From the NCBI RefSeq assembly GCF_016584115.1, contig NZ_NRSK01000002.1, positions 1 through 64,000 on the forward strand: a DNA stretch of 64,000 nucleotides. Direction: 5' to 3'. A model generated the notes under the pieces. It did no database searches. It was not told the origin of the DNA and saw only the letters and a program-made list of their open reading frames with translations. Positions 7,604 through 20,189 of this stretch are shown here, piece by piece. A program made the translations under genes and the position numbers. Within the stretch, counting starts at the first letter, position 1. The number at the start of each line of letters is the position of its first letter. The stretch is from Ectothiorhodospira mobilis (lineage in GTDB: Bacteria; Pseudomonadota; Gammaproteobacteria; Ectothiorhodospirales; Ectothiorhodospiraceae).

Positions 7604-8700
7604 ATTCCTCCTGCGAGACGCTTGTGCCCAAGCGCGAGAATGTTCCTTGCGGCATTGATGTCGCGGTCATGGCGAGTACCGCACGCCTGACAGGTCCATT
7701 CTCTTATTCCAAGTCCTGTCCTACCTTTCGGACTGCTGTTGCCGATATGGCCACAGCACGAACAGGCCTGGGTGGTATACGCCTCGTCGATTTCCTCAAA
7801 CCAAACTCCCCGCGCAATCGCCTTGTATTGGAGTTGGGTCTTGAGCATCGACCAGCCTGCATCCAGCACGGACTTGGCCATACGGGTTTTCGCCAGACTG
7901 GAACTGCTCACGTTACCGACGAAGATGGCACCATGCCGCTCCACCAGCATGGTGCTGAATTTATGGATGGCGTCCTTGCGCCGGTTTTTGATTTTTGCGT
8001 GGATGGCCTTGATCCGTTTTTTCTTTCCGGCCCGTTGTGCAATGCCCAGCTTCTTTTCCAAAGCCCGGTAGGGCTGGGCGGCCAATAAGCGCTCGCCATC
8101 CGAGCAGATGGCCACATCCTTGAGCCCAAGATCAATGCCCACTGCGCTGCAACCTTTCGATCTCTCCTGAGCAGCAACCTCCACCTGCACATTAAAGTAC
8201 CAACGGCCTCGGGCATCCTGGGAAAAACTCCCCGCACGGAATTTGAAATTTCCCAGCCCGTAGCTGTCCCATACCCCAAAACCCTCTCCGGCAAACCGCA
8301 CCTTGCCGCCTTCAAACCGCGCCGCGCGGGACTTGAATGGAATCCATCCCAGGCTGCGACGGGGGCCACCGGATACCCGCCAACGCAGCTTGCTTTTCTT
8401 GAACTGCTTTCGGCTTTTGCCGTGGACTGCAATCACCTCCTGGATTGTGGCCGATCCGATCCGCCAGCCCCGCGCCTTGTGGATTCCGGCCAATGCCTTC
8501 TGGATTTCAAAGGGATGCAACCATGCCCCCTGAATCCAGCCCACCTCGGGCACGGGAACATGCCACGCCTCATAGGCCATTTCATTGGCCAGATTCCACA
8601 CTTGATTGACCTCGAACGCCATGCGATCAAGCACCTTGGCGTGCCGGTCTTTCACCCGCACGCTCAGGGTCTTGATAATGCTTTTGGCGGCATCGGTCAA
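7591..8700 (-). mobile_element. tnpB: TnpB (OrfB) of a tnpA-less IS200/IS605-type element
   Basis: 369-residue RNA-guided nuclease homologue. Visible landmarks are RuvC-I Asp in GIDLGLKD (D190), a Cys4 zinc finger (C313, C316, C337, C340) and RuvC-III Asp in HDRDINAARN (D345/D347). At the usual RuvC-II Glu position the sequence reads IFVGNVSSSSLAKTRM, without Glu; nearby EEIDEAY (302-306) offers candidates. The protein ends GIPRL, with the stop inside the right-end hairpin. Start is TTG at 8700. No tnpA transposase is nearby, so the element is non-autonomous or domesticated. A terminator-like hairpin lies just upstream. Confidence 0.9.
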
Positions 8701-8740
8701 CTCAAGGTCTCCAGGGCCTACTTCGCATTGAAAAACACTA

Positions 8741-8762
8741 TAACAAAAGCCGCCTTCGGCGG
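8741..8762 (-). terminator. Terminator-like hairpin between transposon end copy B and tnpB
   Basis: On the minus strand CCGCC-GAA-GGCGG (8750-8762) is followed by CTTTTGTT. It would end transcription coming from the truncated toxin gene before tnpB. A TATAGT sequence right after it could serve as the tnpB -10 box. The stem is only five pairs, so efficiency is uncertain. Confidence 0.45.
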
Positions 8763-8769
8763 GCGCTAT

Positions 8770-8815
8770 CCCTCCCCACGGCTAAAGCCGGGGGCTTCTC
8801 GCGCAATACTGGTGA
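8770..8815 (-). repeat. Orphan IS605-type right-end hairpin (copy B) inside a toxin gene
   Basis: 46 bases identical to 22875-22920 (copy C), in opposite orientation. The core is the same CCCCCGGCTTTAGCCGTGGGG hairpin as copy A (here at 8774-8794), but the 5' flank (TCACCAGTATTGCGCGAGAAG) differs from copy A. It replaces the 3' third of the RelE/ParE-like gene. No tnpB belonging to it is left; it is a remnant or a MITE-like end. Confidence 0.7.
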
Positions 8816-9005
8816 TGTTGGGCTTTCTGTAGCCCTGGAGCTTTTCGAACCCAAGGCCGGACGGCCTTGGGTTTTTCATCAGATCCTTGAGCTTCTTCTC
8901 CACCAGGTTCTGCAGCGGGGGATCCAGCTTTCGGAAGTCCCTCTTAAACCGGGCTTTGGCCCTGATTCTGTGGATCTGAACGCCACCACATCCGATGTGG
9001 GTCAT
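8816..9005 (-). pseudogene. RelE/ParE-like toxin gene, 3' end lost
   Basis: About 64 residues remain: basic, with KARFKRDFRKLDPPLQNLVEKKLKDL and RPSGLGFEKLQGYRKPNI, which matches the first two-thirds of RelE/ParE-superfamily mRNA-interferase toxins (usually 85-95 residues). After NI the frame enters the transposon-end hairpin and stops 15 codons later at 8766, so the C-terminal strands that normally carry catalytic residues are missing. It starts only seven bases after the stop of the acidic protein gene at 9013-9516, a layout typical of toxin-antitoxin operons. Confidence 0.7.
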
Positions 9006-9012
9006 GGACCGT

Positions 9013-9516
9013 TTATCCTTCCTTCAGGGCGGCCATCAATCCGGAAATATCTTCGAATTCACCGATGTCATCGCTCGCGTCGGCGTCGTGCTCCCGCAGG
9101 ATCATCCGCACCTGCTCCAAGGCTTCATGCAGGTCCCTGTAGCGATCCAGGACACGATCGTATTCCGATACCACGCTTTCTTCATGGGTACCGTTCAGCT
9201 GGGGATCGCGCACCGCTGCGGCGCGCTTCTTGCGGTACAAGGCGATGACCGAAGCGATCGCGCGCTGGGATTTCTGGTAGGCTTGGTCGATCTCGTCGTT
9301 GGGATCGATCTCTTCGTCTTCGTACGCTTCGTTGATGAGTTCGGCGATCTCCTGCGACGCTTTGATGTCAGACTCGAGGGCGCGCTGCTCTGCGGTGAGG
9401 TTTTCCACCGTCTGTTCCACGAGGCGCAGGGTCCGCATGTTGACACGGTGCCCAACGAATTCAGGGAAGCTGGTCAGCATCCCTTGCAATTCGTCCCGGG
9501 CCTGATGATGCAGCAT
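9013..9516 (-). CDS. Unrecognised acidic helical protein, possible antitoxin partner
   Basis: 167 residues starting MLHHQARDELQGML. It looks all helical with heptad-like stretches (TLRLVEQTVENLTAEQRALESDI; EYDRVLDRYRDLHEALEQVRMIL), an acidic patch EAYEDEEIDPNDEID in the middle and a very acidic C-terminus. It contains no DNA-binding motif I recognise. ATG 9516 has GAGG ten bases upstream; the 62 residues upstream in frame look non-coding. The gene directly precedes the truncated RelE/ParE-like toxin, so an antitoxin role is possible, but 167 residues is long for one. The function is unknown. The 9517-9812 gap after it contains nothing I can support. Confidence 0.7.
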   Translation of the reverse strand: MLHHQARDELQGMLTSFPEFVGHRVNMRTLRLVEQTVENLTAEQRALESDIKASQEIAELINEAYEDEEIDPNDEIDQAYQKSQRAIASVIALYRKKRAAAVRDPQLNGTHEESVVSEYDRVLDRYRDLHEALEQVRMILREHDADASDDIGEFEDISGLMAALKEG

Positions 9517-9812
9517 GGCGTTATTCCTCGGTGATTCCAGGGCCCGGCAGGTCTTCCCGGACCCTGTTGGAGGGATTTTCACCTTCCCGGTTCCATTCAG
9601 ACCCCACAAAAGGAGATATGGGACCGTAAAGCACCTCTGGCCTGAAGACAAGGAAGACGTCTCGGCCCGGGATAGACCATACCCGGGGCATTCTTCGAGC
9701 ATAGCCGGTTAAGCGTCTTCCGAAAACCTCGAAAAATGGCCCCATCCCGGGCATCCTGTCTCCTTGCCAGCGGATCGGATGACCCCCACCCAAAAACACT
9801 TAAAACGTGACC

Positions 9813-10829
9813 ATGAAAACCGCTGACCAATCAGCCTCCACCCCGCATTCCCACGCGGTTTCGGGGGCTCACCGCTGCTGTCTGGCCCCGATGCTGGACT
9901 GGACGGACCGCCATTTCCGGTACTTCCTGCGCCTGATCACCCGCCGGACCTTCCTCTATACGGAGATGGTCACCACGGCGGCCCTGATGCACGGGGATGC
10001 CAACCGGCATCTGCGTTTCGACCCCGCCGAACACCCGGTGGCCCTGCAACTGGGGGGCTCCGATCCCGGGGAGCTGGCCCGGGCTGCCCGCATGGGGGCG
10101 GACTGGGGCTTTGATGAGGTGAATCTGAATGTGGGCTGCCCCTCGGACCGGGTCCATTCCGGGCGCTTCGGGGCCTGCCTCATGGCCGAGCCGGATCGGG
10201 TGGCCGAGGGGGTGCGGGCCATGAAGGCGGCGGTGGAGATCCCCGTGACGGTGAAATGCCGCATTGGCATCGATGATCTGGATAGCGAGGCCCATCTGTT
10301 CCGCTTCGTGGACCGGGTGGCCGCCGCCGGTTGCGACCTGTTCATCGTGCATGCCCGCAAGGCCTGGCTGCAGGGGCTGAGCCCGAAACAGAACCGGGAG
10401 ATCCCCCCCCTGTGCTACGAGCGGGTGCACCGGCTCAAGGCCGCCTTCCCGCGGCTGACGGTGGTGATCAACGGGGGGCTGGCCACGGTGGAGCAGATGC
10501 AGGGGCAACTGGCCCATGTGGATGGGGTGATGGTGGGGCGGGAGGCCTATCACAACCCCTATATGCTGGCCCGGGTGGACGCGGCCCTGTATGGCGATGA
10601 AGGGCCGGTGCCCACACGGCATCAGGTGGTGGAACGGTTCCTGCCTTATGTGGAGGCCCGGCTGGCGGAGGGGGTCCCCCTGCAGACCATGACCCGGCAT
10701 ATCCTGGGCCTGTTCCAGGGCGTGCCCGGGGCCCGGGCCTGGCGGCGGCATCTCAGTGAGCATGCCCATCGCCCGGGGGCCGGGGCCGAGGTGATCCGGC
10801 AGGCGGCCGGGCAGGTCTTGGGAGGGTGA
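9813..10829 (+). CDS. dusA: tRNA-dihydrouridine synthase A
   Basis: FMN-dependent enzyme that reduces uridine at positions 20/20a of tRNA. About 338 residues, normal for DusA. Seen: CLAPMLDWTDRHFRYFLRLITRRTFLYTEM at the N-terminus, the catalytic cysteine in LNVGCPSDRVHSGRFGACLM, KCRIGIDDLDS (FMN/phosphate loop), HARKAWLQGLSPKQNREIPPL (DusA signature) and INGGL plus VMVGREAYHNPY in the C-terminal half of the barrel. ATG 9813 is preferred; GTG 9807 in the same frame is possible. It stands alone, convergent with purB. Confidence 0.96.
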   Translation: MKTADQSASTPHSHAVSGAHRCCLAPMLDWTDRHFRYFLRLITRRTFLYTEMVTTAALMHGDANRHLRFDPAEHPVALQLGGSDPGELARAARMGADWGFDEVNLNVGCPSDRVHSGRFGACLMAEPDRVAEGVRAMKAAVEIPVTVKCRIGIDDLDSEAHLFRFVDRVAAAGCDLFIVHARKAWLQGLSPKQNREIPPLCYERVHRLKAAFPRLTVVINGGLATVEQMQGQLAHVDGVMVGREAYHNPYMLARVDAALYGDEGPVPTRHQVVERFLPYVEARLAEGVPLQTMTRHILGLFQGVPGARAWRRHLSEHAHRPGAGAEVIRQAAGQVLGG

Positions 10830-10910
10830 ACGGCCGCCTCCCGGGTTTCCCTTCCCGGGAGATGCCATGGTCCCGGATGGGCGTCCCGCAGGGGCCCATC
10901 CGGGAACGCA

Positions 10911-12316
<1,406 letters not shown>

Positions 12317-12360
12317 CTACACCAGAATTTTCAGCACACAGCCGGGACCCGGAGGGGATC

Positions 12361-13755
12361 ATGAGTGCAGGGGAACGGATCGAGCGCGACAGCATGGGCG
12401 AGGTGGCGGTGCCCGCCGACGCCCTCTACGGGGCCCAGACCCAGCGGGCGGTGGATAACTTCCCCATGAGCGGGATGACCCTGCCGCCGGCCTTCATCCG
12501 GGCCCTGGGGGAGGTGAAGGCGGCCTGCGCCCGGGTGAACGGGGAGTCGGGCCTTTTGCCCCCCGGGAAGGCGGCGGCCATCGCCCGGGCTGCCGGGGCC
12601 GTGGCGCGGGGGGAATACGCCGATCAGTTCCCGGTGGATGTGTTCCAGACCGGGAGCGGAACCAGTTCCAACATGAACGCCAACGAGGTGATCGCGCGCC
12701 TGGCGTCCATGGAGTTGGGGGAACCCGTGCATGCCAACGACGATGTGAACCGGGGCCAGAGTTCCAACGATGTCATCCCCACCACCCTGCACGTGGCCGT
12801 GCGCCTGGGTTTGAAGACGCGCCTGCTGCCGGCCCTGGAGGATCTGGCCCGGGTGCTGGAGAGCCGCGCCCGGGCCCTGGATCACGTGGTCAAGACCGGC
12901 CGCACCCATCTTATGGATGCCCTGCCCATCCGTCTCGGGCAGGAGGTGGGGGCCTGGGGCCGGCAGGTGCGCTATGGCATCGAGCGATTGCGGGACAGCG
13001 CCGTGCGCCTGGAGGAACTGGCCATCGGCGCCACCGCTGTGGGCACGGGGGTCAATGCCCCTCCCGGGTTCGGCGAGGCGGTGGCCGGGGACCTGGCCCG
13101 AAGCACGGGGGTGCCCTTCCGGCCCAAGCCCGACCCCTTCGAGGCCCTGGCCGCCCAGGACAGCGCGGTGGAGACCAGCGGTCAGCTGCGGACCGTGGCG
13201 GTGAGCCTGATGAAGATCTGCAACGATCTGCGCTGGATGAACTCCGGTCCCCTGGCGGGGCTCGGGGAGATCACCCTGCCGCCCCTGCAGCCGGGGAGCA
13301 GCATCATGCCGGGCAAGGTGAATCCGGTGGCCCCCGAGGCGGTGGCCATGGCCTGTGCCCAGGTGATGGGCAATGACGCCGCCGTCGGTGTGGCCGGTCA
13401 GTCGGGCAATTTCCAGTTGAACGTGATGCTGCCGGTGATCGCCCACAACCTGCTGCAGAGTGTGGAACTGCTGGCCAGCGGGGCCGACCTGCTGGCCACC
13501 CGCGTCATCCCCGGTTTCGGGGTGGACGAGGCGCGCATGCGCGATGCCCTGGATCGGAATCCCATCCTGGTGACGGCACTCAATCCCGTCATCGGCTATG
13601 AGCAGGGGGCCGCCATCGCCAAACGGGCCTATCGGGAGGGTCGTCCGGTTCTGGAGGTGGCCCGGGAGATGACGGATCTGGACGAGGAACGGCTGCGGGC
13701 CCTGCTGGACCCGATGGCGCTCGCCCGTGGGGGGCAGGGGTCCAAGAATGAATGA
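12361..13755 (+). CDS. fumC: Fumarate hydratase class II
   Basis: Iron-independent fumarase of the TCA cycle (fumarate plus water to malate). 464 residues. Seen: RIERDSMGEVAVPADALYGAQTQRAVDNF at the start, QTGSGTSSNMNANEVIA, DDVNRGQSSNDVIPT, GRTHLMDALPIRLGQE (catalytic His) and the signature GSSIMPGKVNPV. It starts at ATG 12361 with GGAGGGG close upstream; the frame is open earlier but overlaps purB's promoter region. A strong double hairpin (13773-13820) follows the stop. Confidence 0.97.
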   Translation: MSAGERIERDSMGEVAVPADALYGAQTQRAVDNFPMSGMTLPPAFIRALGEVKAACARVNGESGLLPPGKAAAIARAAGAVARGEYADQFPVDVFQTGSGTSSNMNANEVIARLASMELGEPVHANDDVNRGQSSNDVIPTTLHVAVRLGLKTRLLPALEDLARVLESRARALDHVVKTGRTHLMDALPIRLGQEVGAWGRQVRYGIERLRDSAVRLEELAIGATAVGTGVNAPPGFGEAVAGDLARSTGVPFRPKPDPFEALAAQDSAVETSGQLRTVAVSLMKICNDLRWMNSGPLAGLGEITLPPLQPGSSIMPGKVNPVAPEAVAMACAQVMGNDAAVGVAGQSGNFQLNVMLPVIAHNLLQSVELLASGADLLATRVIPGFGVDEARMRDALDRNPILVTALNPVIGYEQGAAIAKRAYREGRPVLEVAREMTDLDEERLRALLDPMALARGGQGSKNE

Positions 13756-13772
13756 AGCGACATCCCGGGAAC

Positions 13773-13820
13773 GCCGAGCCCCAGCTCGGCATCCTTCCTT
13801 AAGCCGAGCTGGGGCTCGGC
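13773..13820. repeat. Paired-hairpin inverted repeat downstream of fumC (REP/BIME-like)
   Basis: GCCGAGCCCCAGCTCGGC (13773-13790) and its exact reverse complement (13803-13820) are separated by 12 bases. Each 18-base arm is itself a hairpin (GCCGAGC, CCCA loop, GCTCGGC), so the unit can fold as two small hairpins or one long one. It sits between convergent genes fumC and the GGDEF-EAL gene, with no T-run. That layout is typical of REP/BIME elements; it may also act as a bidirectional terminator. Confidence 0.7.
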
Positions 13821-13875
13821 GCTCCCAGGCGGGTGGCAGAACGAACGAGACTGCGGTGTCTTGAGGGAATCCGCT

Positions 13876-15870
13876 TCAGTGGGGGGGATGCAGCCGGTCC
13901 CCGCCCGGTGTCTCCAGGAGGGGGATCAAGGTATCCAGGGGGGCGGGACGAGCGTAATAAAACCCCTGCACCAGGCTGCAGTCCAGGGCCTGTACGAAGG
14001 CCAGTTGTTCCGGTGTTTCCACCCCCTCGGCGATGACCTCCAGACCCAGCCCCTTGGCCATGGCCACGATCGCGGTGACGATGGCGGCGTCGTTGGCATC
14101 CTCCGGGGCATCCTGTACGAAGGTCCGGTCCACCTTGAGGGTGTGAATGGGGAAGTTCTTGAGATGGCTCAGGGAGGAGTACCCCGTGCCGAAGTCATCC
14201 ACGGCCAGACGGAATCCCAGGTGGTGCAGTTGCCGCAGGCTGTTCACCGCTGCGTCCACGTCCTGCATGAGGGTGCTCTCGGTGAGTTCCAGTTCGATCC
14301 ACTGCGGCGGGATGTCCCGCCGGCGCAGGATGTCCCGGTAGGTCTGTACCAGATCCGCCTGGCGGAACTGACGCGGGGAGAGGTTGACGGCCGCCCACTC
14401 CGGCCGCAGCCCCCTGGCCTCCAGCCGCTGCAGATCCCGGCAGACCCGCTGCATCACCCAGGCCCCCAGGCCCTCGATGAGCCCCGTTTCCTCGGCGATG
14501 GGGATGAACTGGGGCGGGGAGAGCATGCCTTCCTGGGGATGTTCCCAGCGCAGCAGGGCCTCCATGCCACGGACTCGTCCGCTGGCAAGGCAGATCTGCG
14601 GCTGGTAGTGGATCTCCAGCTGGTCCCGGGAGAGGGCCTTGGCCAGGGCGTTCTCCAGGACCAGATACCGGTAGCTCTGGGAATTCATCTCCCGGGTGTA
14701 GAAGTGGTATCCGTTGCGCCCCTGGCGCTTGGCTTCGTGCAGGGCGGCGTCGGCGTTCTTGATCAGGGTCTCGCTGTCCCCGCCGTCCAGGGGATGGATG
14801 CTGACCCCGGCGCTGCAGGCAAGGAACACGGCGTGCCCCTCCACCTCGTACTCCCGGTTCACGGCCTGCACCAGGCGGTGGGCCACCCGCGCCGCCAGAT
14901 CCGGGGACTCCACTGCATTCAAAAGGATACCGAACTCGTCCCCGCCCAGGCGCGATAGGGTGATCTCCGCGCGCCGCAGGCGGTAGCGGGTGGTCATCGC
15001 CTCATCGGATAACAGTCCATGCAGGTCCGTGGCCACCTGTTGCAGGAGACGGTCCCCGGCGCGGTGTCCCAGGGAGTCGTTGATGCGCTTGAAGTGATCC
15101 AGGTCCATGAGGATCACGGCCAGGTAGCCTCCCCGTTCCCCCTGTTCCTGATGCGATCCCAGCAACTGGCTCAGGCGGTCGCCGAACAGGATGCGGTTGG
15201 GCAGGTCGGTGAGGGTGTCGTGGCTGTACTGGTGGGCGAGGGCCTCGGACTGGCGCCGGGAGACGCGTTCCAGGGTCTGCCGCTGCCGGGCCAGGAGGGC
15301 GTAGAGGTCCGCGCTTTCCAGGGCATAGGCGGCATGGAACAGCACCAGGGTGAGCAATCTCAGGCCCAGGTCGTCCCGCTGCAGGGGCTGGTTGTGGATG
15401 CGCCCAACGAACATGCCACGGATGCGGGAGCGGGTGGCGATCACGTGCAGCACCCACTGGATTTCGCTGTTGTCCTTGGCCGGCAGGCATACCGGACGGT
15501 TCTGGTTGAGGGCCCAGGCGAAGGTGCCGTCTTCGATGAATGCGTCGATGAATGCGTCGACCCCGGGCTCCAGGTCCGCCCTGGCGCCCGCGCCCGGTGG
15601 GCGGTAGTGGAGGCGGAAGCCCGATGCGTCATCCACCAGGAAATAGCCGGCGTCCTCCAGGGAGAGGAGGCGATGGATGCAGTCGTGGGCCTTCTCCAGG
15701 ATGGGGCCGGGTTCCCGGTCCTGCTCGTGGTCACCGAACAGGGTGGTGATGGACAGCAGCACGTCCAGGGCGTACTGGTGACGTTGCGCCGCCTCTTCCA
15801 GATGCCGCACGCGCTCCCTCAGATAGACTTCCCCGGGGGTCGGCTCCTGGTCCTTTTCTGTCACGGTCAT
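13876..15870 (-). CDS. GAF-GGDEF-EAL cyclic-di-GMP enzyme
   Basis: 664 residues. A short coiled coil (about 15-45) leads into a GAF-like sensor domain (about 50-190), a linker helix, a GGDEF domain with intact RLGGDEFG (GGDEF at 309-313) and an EAL domain with intact MEALLRW (437-442) plus DDFGTGYSSL. Both catalytic signatures are complete, so it could make or degrade c-di-GMP. There is no signal peptide or membrane segment, so it is cytoplasmic. It is the last gene of a minus-strand run of three signalling genes behind acnA, 20 bases after the HDOD gene. Confidence 0.93.
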   Translation of the reverse strand: MTVTEKDQEPTPGEVYLRERVRHLEEAAQRHQYALDVLLSITTLFGDHEQDREPGPILEKAHDCIHRLLSLEDAGYFLVDDASGFRLHYRPPGAGARADLEPGVDAFIDAFIEDGTFAWALNQNRPVCLPAKDNSEIQWVLHVIATRSRIRGMFVGRIHNQPLQRDDLGLRLLTLVLFHAAYALESADLYALLARQRQTLERVSRRQSEALAHQYSHDTLTDLPNRILFGDRLSQLLGSHQEQGERGGYLAVILMDLDHFKRINDSLGHRAGDRLLQQVATDLHGLLSDEAMTTRYRLRRAEITLSRLGGDEFGILLNAVESPDLAARVAHRLVQAVNREYEVEGHAVFLACSAGVSIHPLDGGDSETLIKNADAALHEAKRQGRNGYHFYTREMNSQSYRYLVLENALAKALSRDQLEIHYQPQICLASGRVRGMEALLRWEHPQEGMLSPPQFIPIAEETGLIEGLGAWVMQRVCRDLQRLEARGLRPEWAAVNLSPRQFRQADLVQTYRDILRRRDIPPQWIELELTESTLMQDVDAAVNSLRQLHHLGFRLAVDDFGTGYSSLSHLKNFPIHTLKVDRTFVQDAPEDANDAAIVTAIVAMAKGLGLEVIAEGVETPEQLAFVQALDCSLVQGFYYARPAPLDTLIPLLETPGGDRLHPPH

Positions 15871-15890
15871 CCCGTCGCTGCTCCCGTTGC

Positions 15891-16739
15891 TTAGCTCAGA
15901 AACACTTCCAGCGCCTGCTGGTAGTGCCGGTCCGTCTGTGCGGCGATCTGCTCCAGGGCGGATTCGGGCAGGGCCAGGCGCTGCCAGGCCGTCTCCTCCA
16001 CGGCGGGGCAGTAGCGTTCGCCACTGGTGCCCAGGCGCAGGGCATGGGCCATGCTGTCCGCCAGGTGCACCGTGGCGGTCTCCATGGGATACCGCCGGGC
16101 CTCGTCCGGGCTGTGGTGATGGCGCACCGGTTCGATGAGGGCTGCAGGCAGCCGCCAGTGTTCCAGCAGGGCAGCGCCCAGCTGGGTGTGATCGAAGCCC
16201 AGTTCCCGGGATTCCACCCGGTACAGCAGATCGCCGCTGCGGTCGCGTGCCGCCAGCACGCGGGTGGCCCGATCCTCCAGGTGCATGAAGAGGATCAGGC
16301 GGCCGATATCATGCAGGAGTCCTGCCACATATGCCCGCTCCACGTTGGCCTCCCGTCGGATAAATGCCACCGATCGGGCCATCAGGGCGCAGCCGATGCT
16401 GTGCCGCCAGAAGGATGCCATGTCCACGCCGCTCACCGGGATGCGGCTGAAGTGGTGGATGAGGGTGGCCGCCAGCACCAGGTCCCGCACCTGTTGGGTG
16501 CCGATGATACCGATGGCCTGGGGGATGGACTCCACCCGGGTGGGGAACTGGTAGAGGCTGCTGTTGGCGATGCGCAGGATGCGGGCGCTCAAGGCGGGAT
16601 CGGCGCCGATGGTGCGGGCCAGGGTATCCAGGGAACTGGCGGGGTCGTCGATGACCGCCTGGATGCGGTGATAGAGGTCCGCCAGGGTGCCCAGGTCCGG
16701 ATCACGGCGGAGTATGTCCTGCACGATCCCGGGGATCAT
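15891..16739 (-). CDS. HDOD domain signalling protein
   Basis: 282 residues, a stand-alone HDOD domain, a relative of HD phosphohydrolases used as a regulatory module. Seen: DPALSARILRIANSSLYQFPTRVESIPQAIGIIGTQQVRDLVLAA and a retained HD-like motif, VAGLLHDIGRLILF, plus VRHHHSPDEA. Because HD residues are present, weak hydrolase activity cannot be excluded. Its ATG overlaps the stop of the upstream small gene (ATGA), and the GGDEF-EAL gene follows after 20 bases, so a c-di-GMP-related operon is likely. Confidence 0.92.
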   Translation of the reverse strand: MIPGIVQDILRRDPDLGTLADLYHRIQAVIDDPASSLDTLARTIGADPALSARILRIANSSLYQFPTRVESIPQAIGIIGTQQVRDLVLAATLIHHFSRIPVSGVDMASFWRHSIGCALMARSVAFIRREANVERAYVAGLLHDIGRLILFMHLEDRATRVLAARDRSGDLLYRVESRELGFDHTQLGAALLEHWRLPAALIEPVRHHHSPDEARRYPMETATVHLADSMAHALRLGTSGERYCPAVEETAWQRLALPESALEQIAAQTDRHYQQALEVFLS

Positions 16740-17107
16740 GCCTGCTCCATGCGCCGGGAGAGGCGTTCCACCGCCAGGTGGAACAGGGTGCCCATGGGGG
16801 GGCGCTGCAGGTCCGCGTGGCGGAAGACCTCCCGCAGGACCGCCTCTGCCCGGGCCTGGGCATCCGTTGCGGGCCGCATCTCCTTATTCTCCTGATCTCT
16901 CCCGGCAGGGGCCTGGTGCGCCGCCGATCCGGAGGGATCCCGAACGCTCAGGGTGGCGATACCCCAGATCTGCAACACCCGCAGATGCTTTTCCTTCAAT
17001 GGCGTCCCGGCGGGGATCAGCAGCCGGCCGCTGCGGTCGCGGACATCCACGGCGACGATCATGCCGGGGTGGGCGTCCTGGGTGGAAAGGGTCTTTTGGG
17101 GCTCCAT
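16736..17107 (-). CDS. Small protein of unknown function in the HDOD/GGDEF operon
   Basis: 123 residues. The N-terminal half, AHPGMIVAVDVRDRSGRLLIPAGTPLKEKHLRVLQIWGIATLSV, resembles the short beta-rich module often found next to HDOD or HD-GYP proteins. The C-terminal 55 residues are charged and helical. No catalytic motif is seen. ATG 17107 is used; further upstream the frame runs into the acnA stop region. It is coupled to the HDOD gene by an ATGA overlap, which suggests that the products act together. Confidence 0.75.
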   Translation of the reverse strand: MEPQKTLSTQDAHPGMIVAVDVRDRSGRLLIPAGTPLKEKHLRVLQIWGIATLSVRDPSGSAAHQAPAGRDQENKEMRPATDAQARAEAVLREVFRHADLQRPPMGTLFHLAVERLSRRMEQA

Positions 17108-17172
17108 GGAGATCCTTGTGCGGTCCCCGCCGCTCCGCGGCGGGGTCTTTTGGGGTTCTCTTCCGCCGTGTT

Positions 17173-19914
<2,742 letters not shown>

Positions 19915-20189
19915 CGCGCTACTTCCCTCGGTCGTGGGGCGGATTGGGGTGCCGCATCGTTCTCGGCCGGTCCCGAGGCGGCGGCTCCCGCATGCAGTAT
20001 GGCATGGCGTGGCACGGAGTGAAGACGGCGAAGCGCCGTCGGGCAGGGGGGCGGCACCCGAGTGGTCTGCTTGCGCAGGCTGGTTTAGAATGCTGCCGCG
20101 CAATATCTCGCATTGTCAAAAACACAGAACGATCCAGGGGTCGCATGGCCTGCCCCGCGCCGCGGGGCCTTTCTGCAACAAGGGGACCA

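Noticed and set aside
7591-8700. TnpB as a TldR-type flagellin regulator, because fliC is in the same window
   Set aside because: Both RuvC Asp residues and the zinc finger are retained, fliC is 6 kb away, and the flanking guide shows no match to the fliC promoter by eye.
9521-9830. Minus-strand frames upstream of the acidic protein
   Set aside because: They are in conflicting frames, have no family features, and run into the dusA start.
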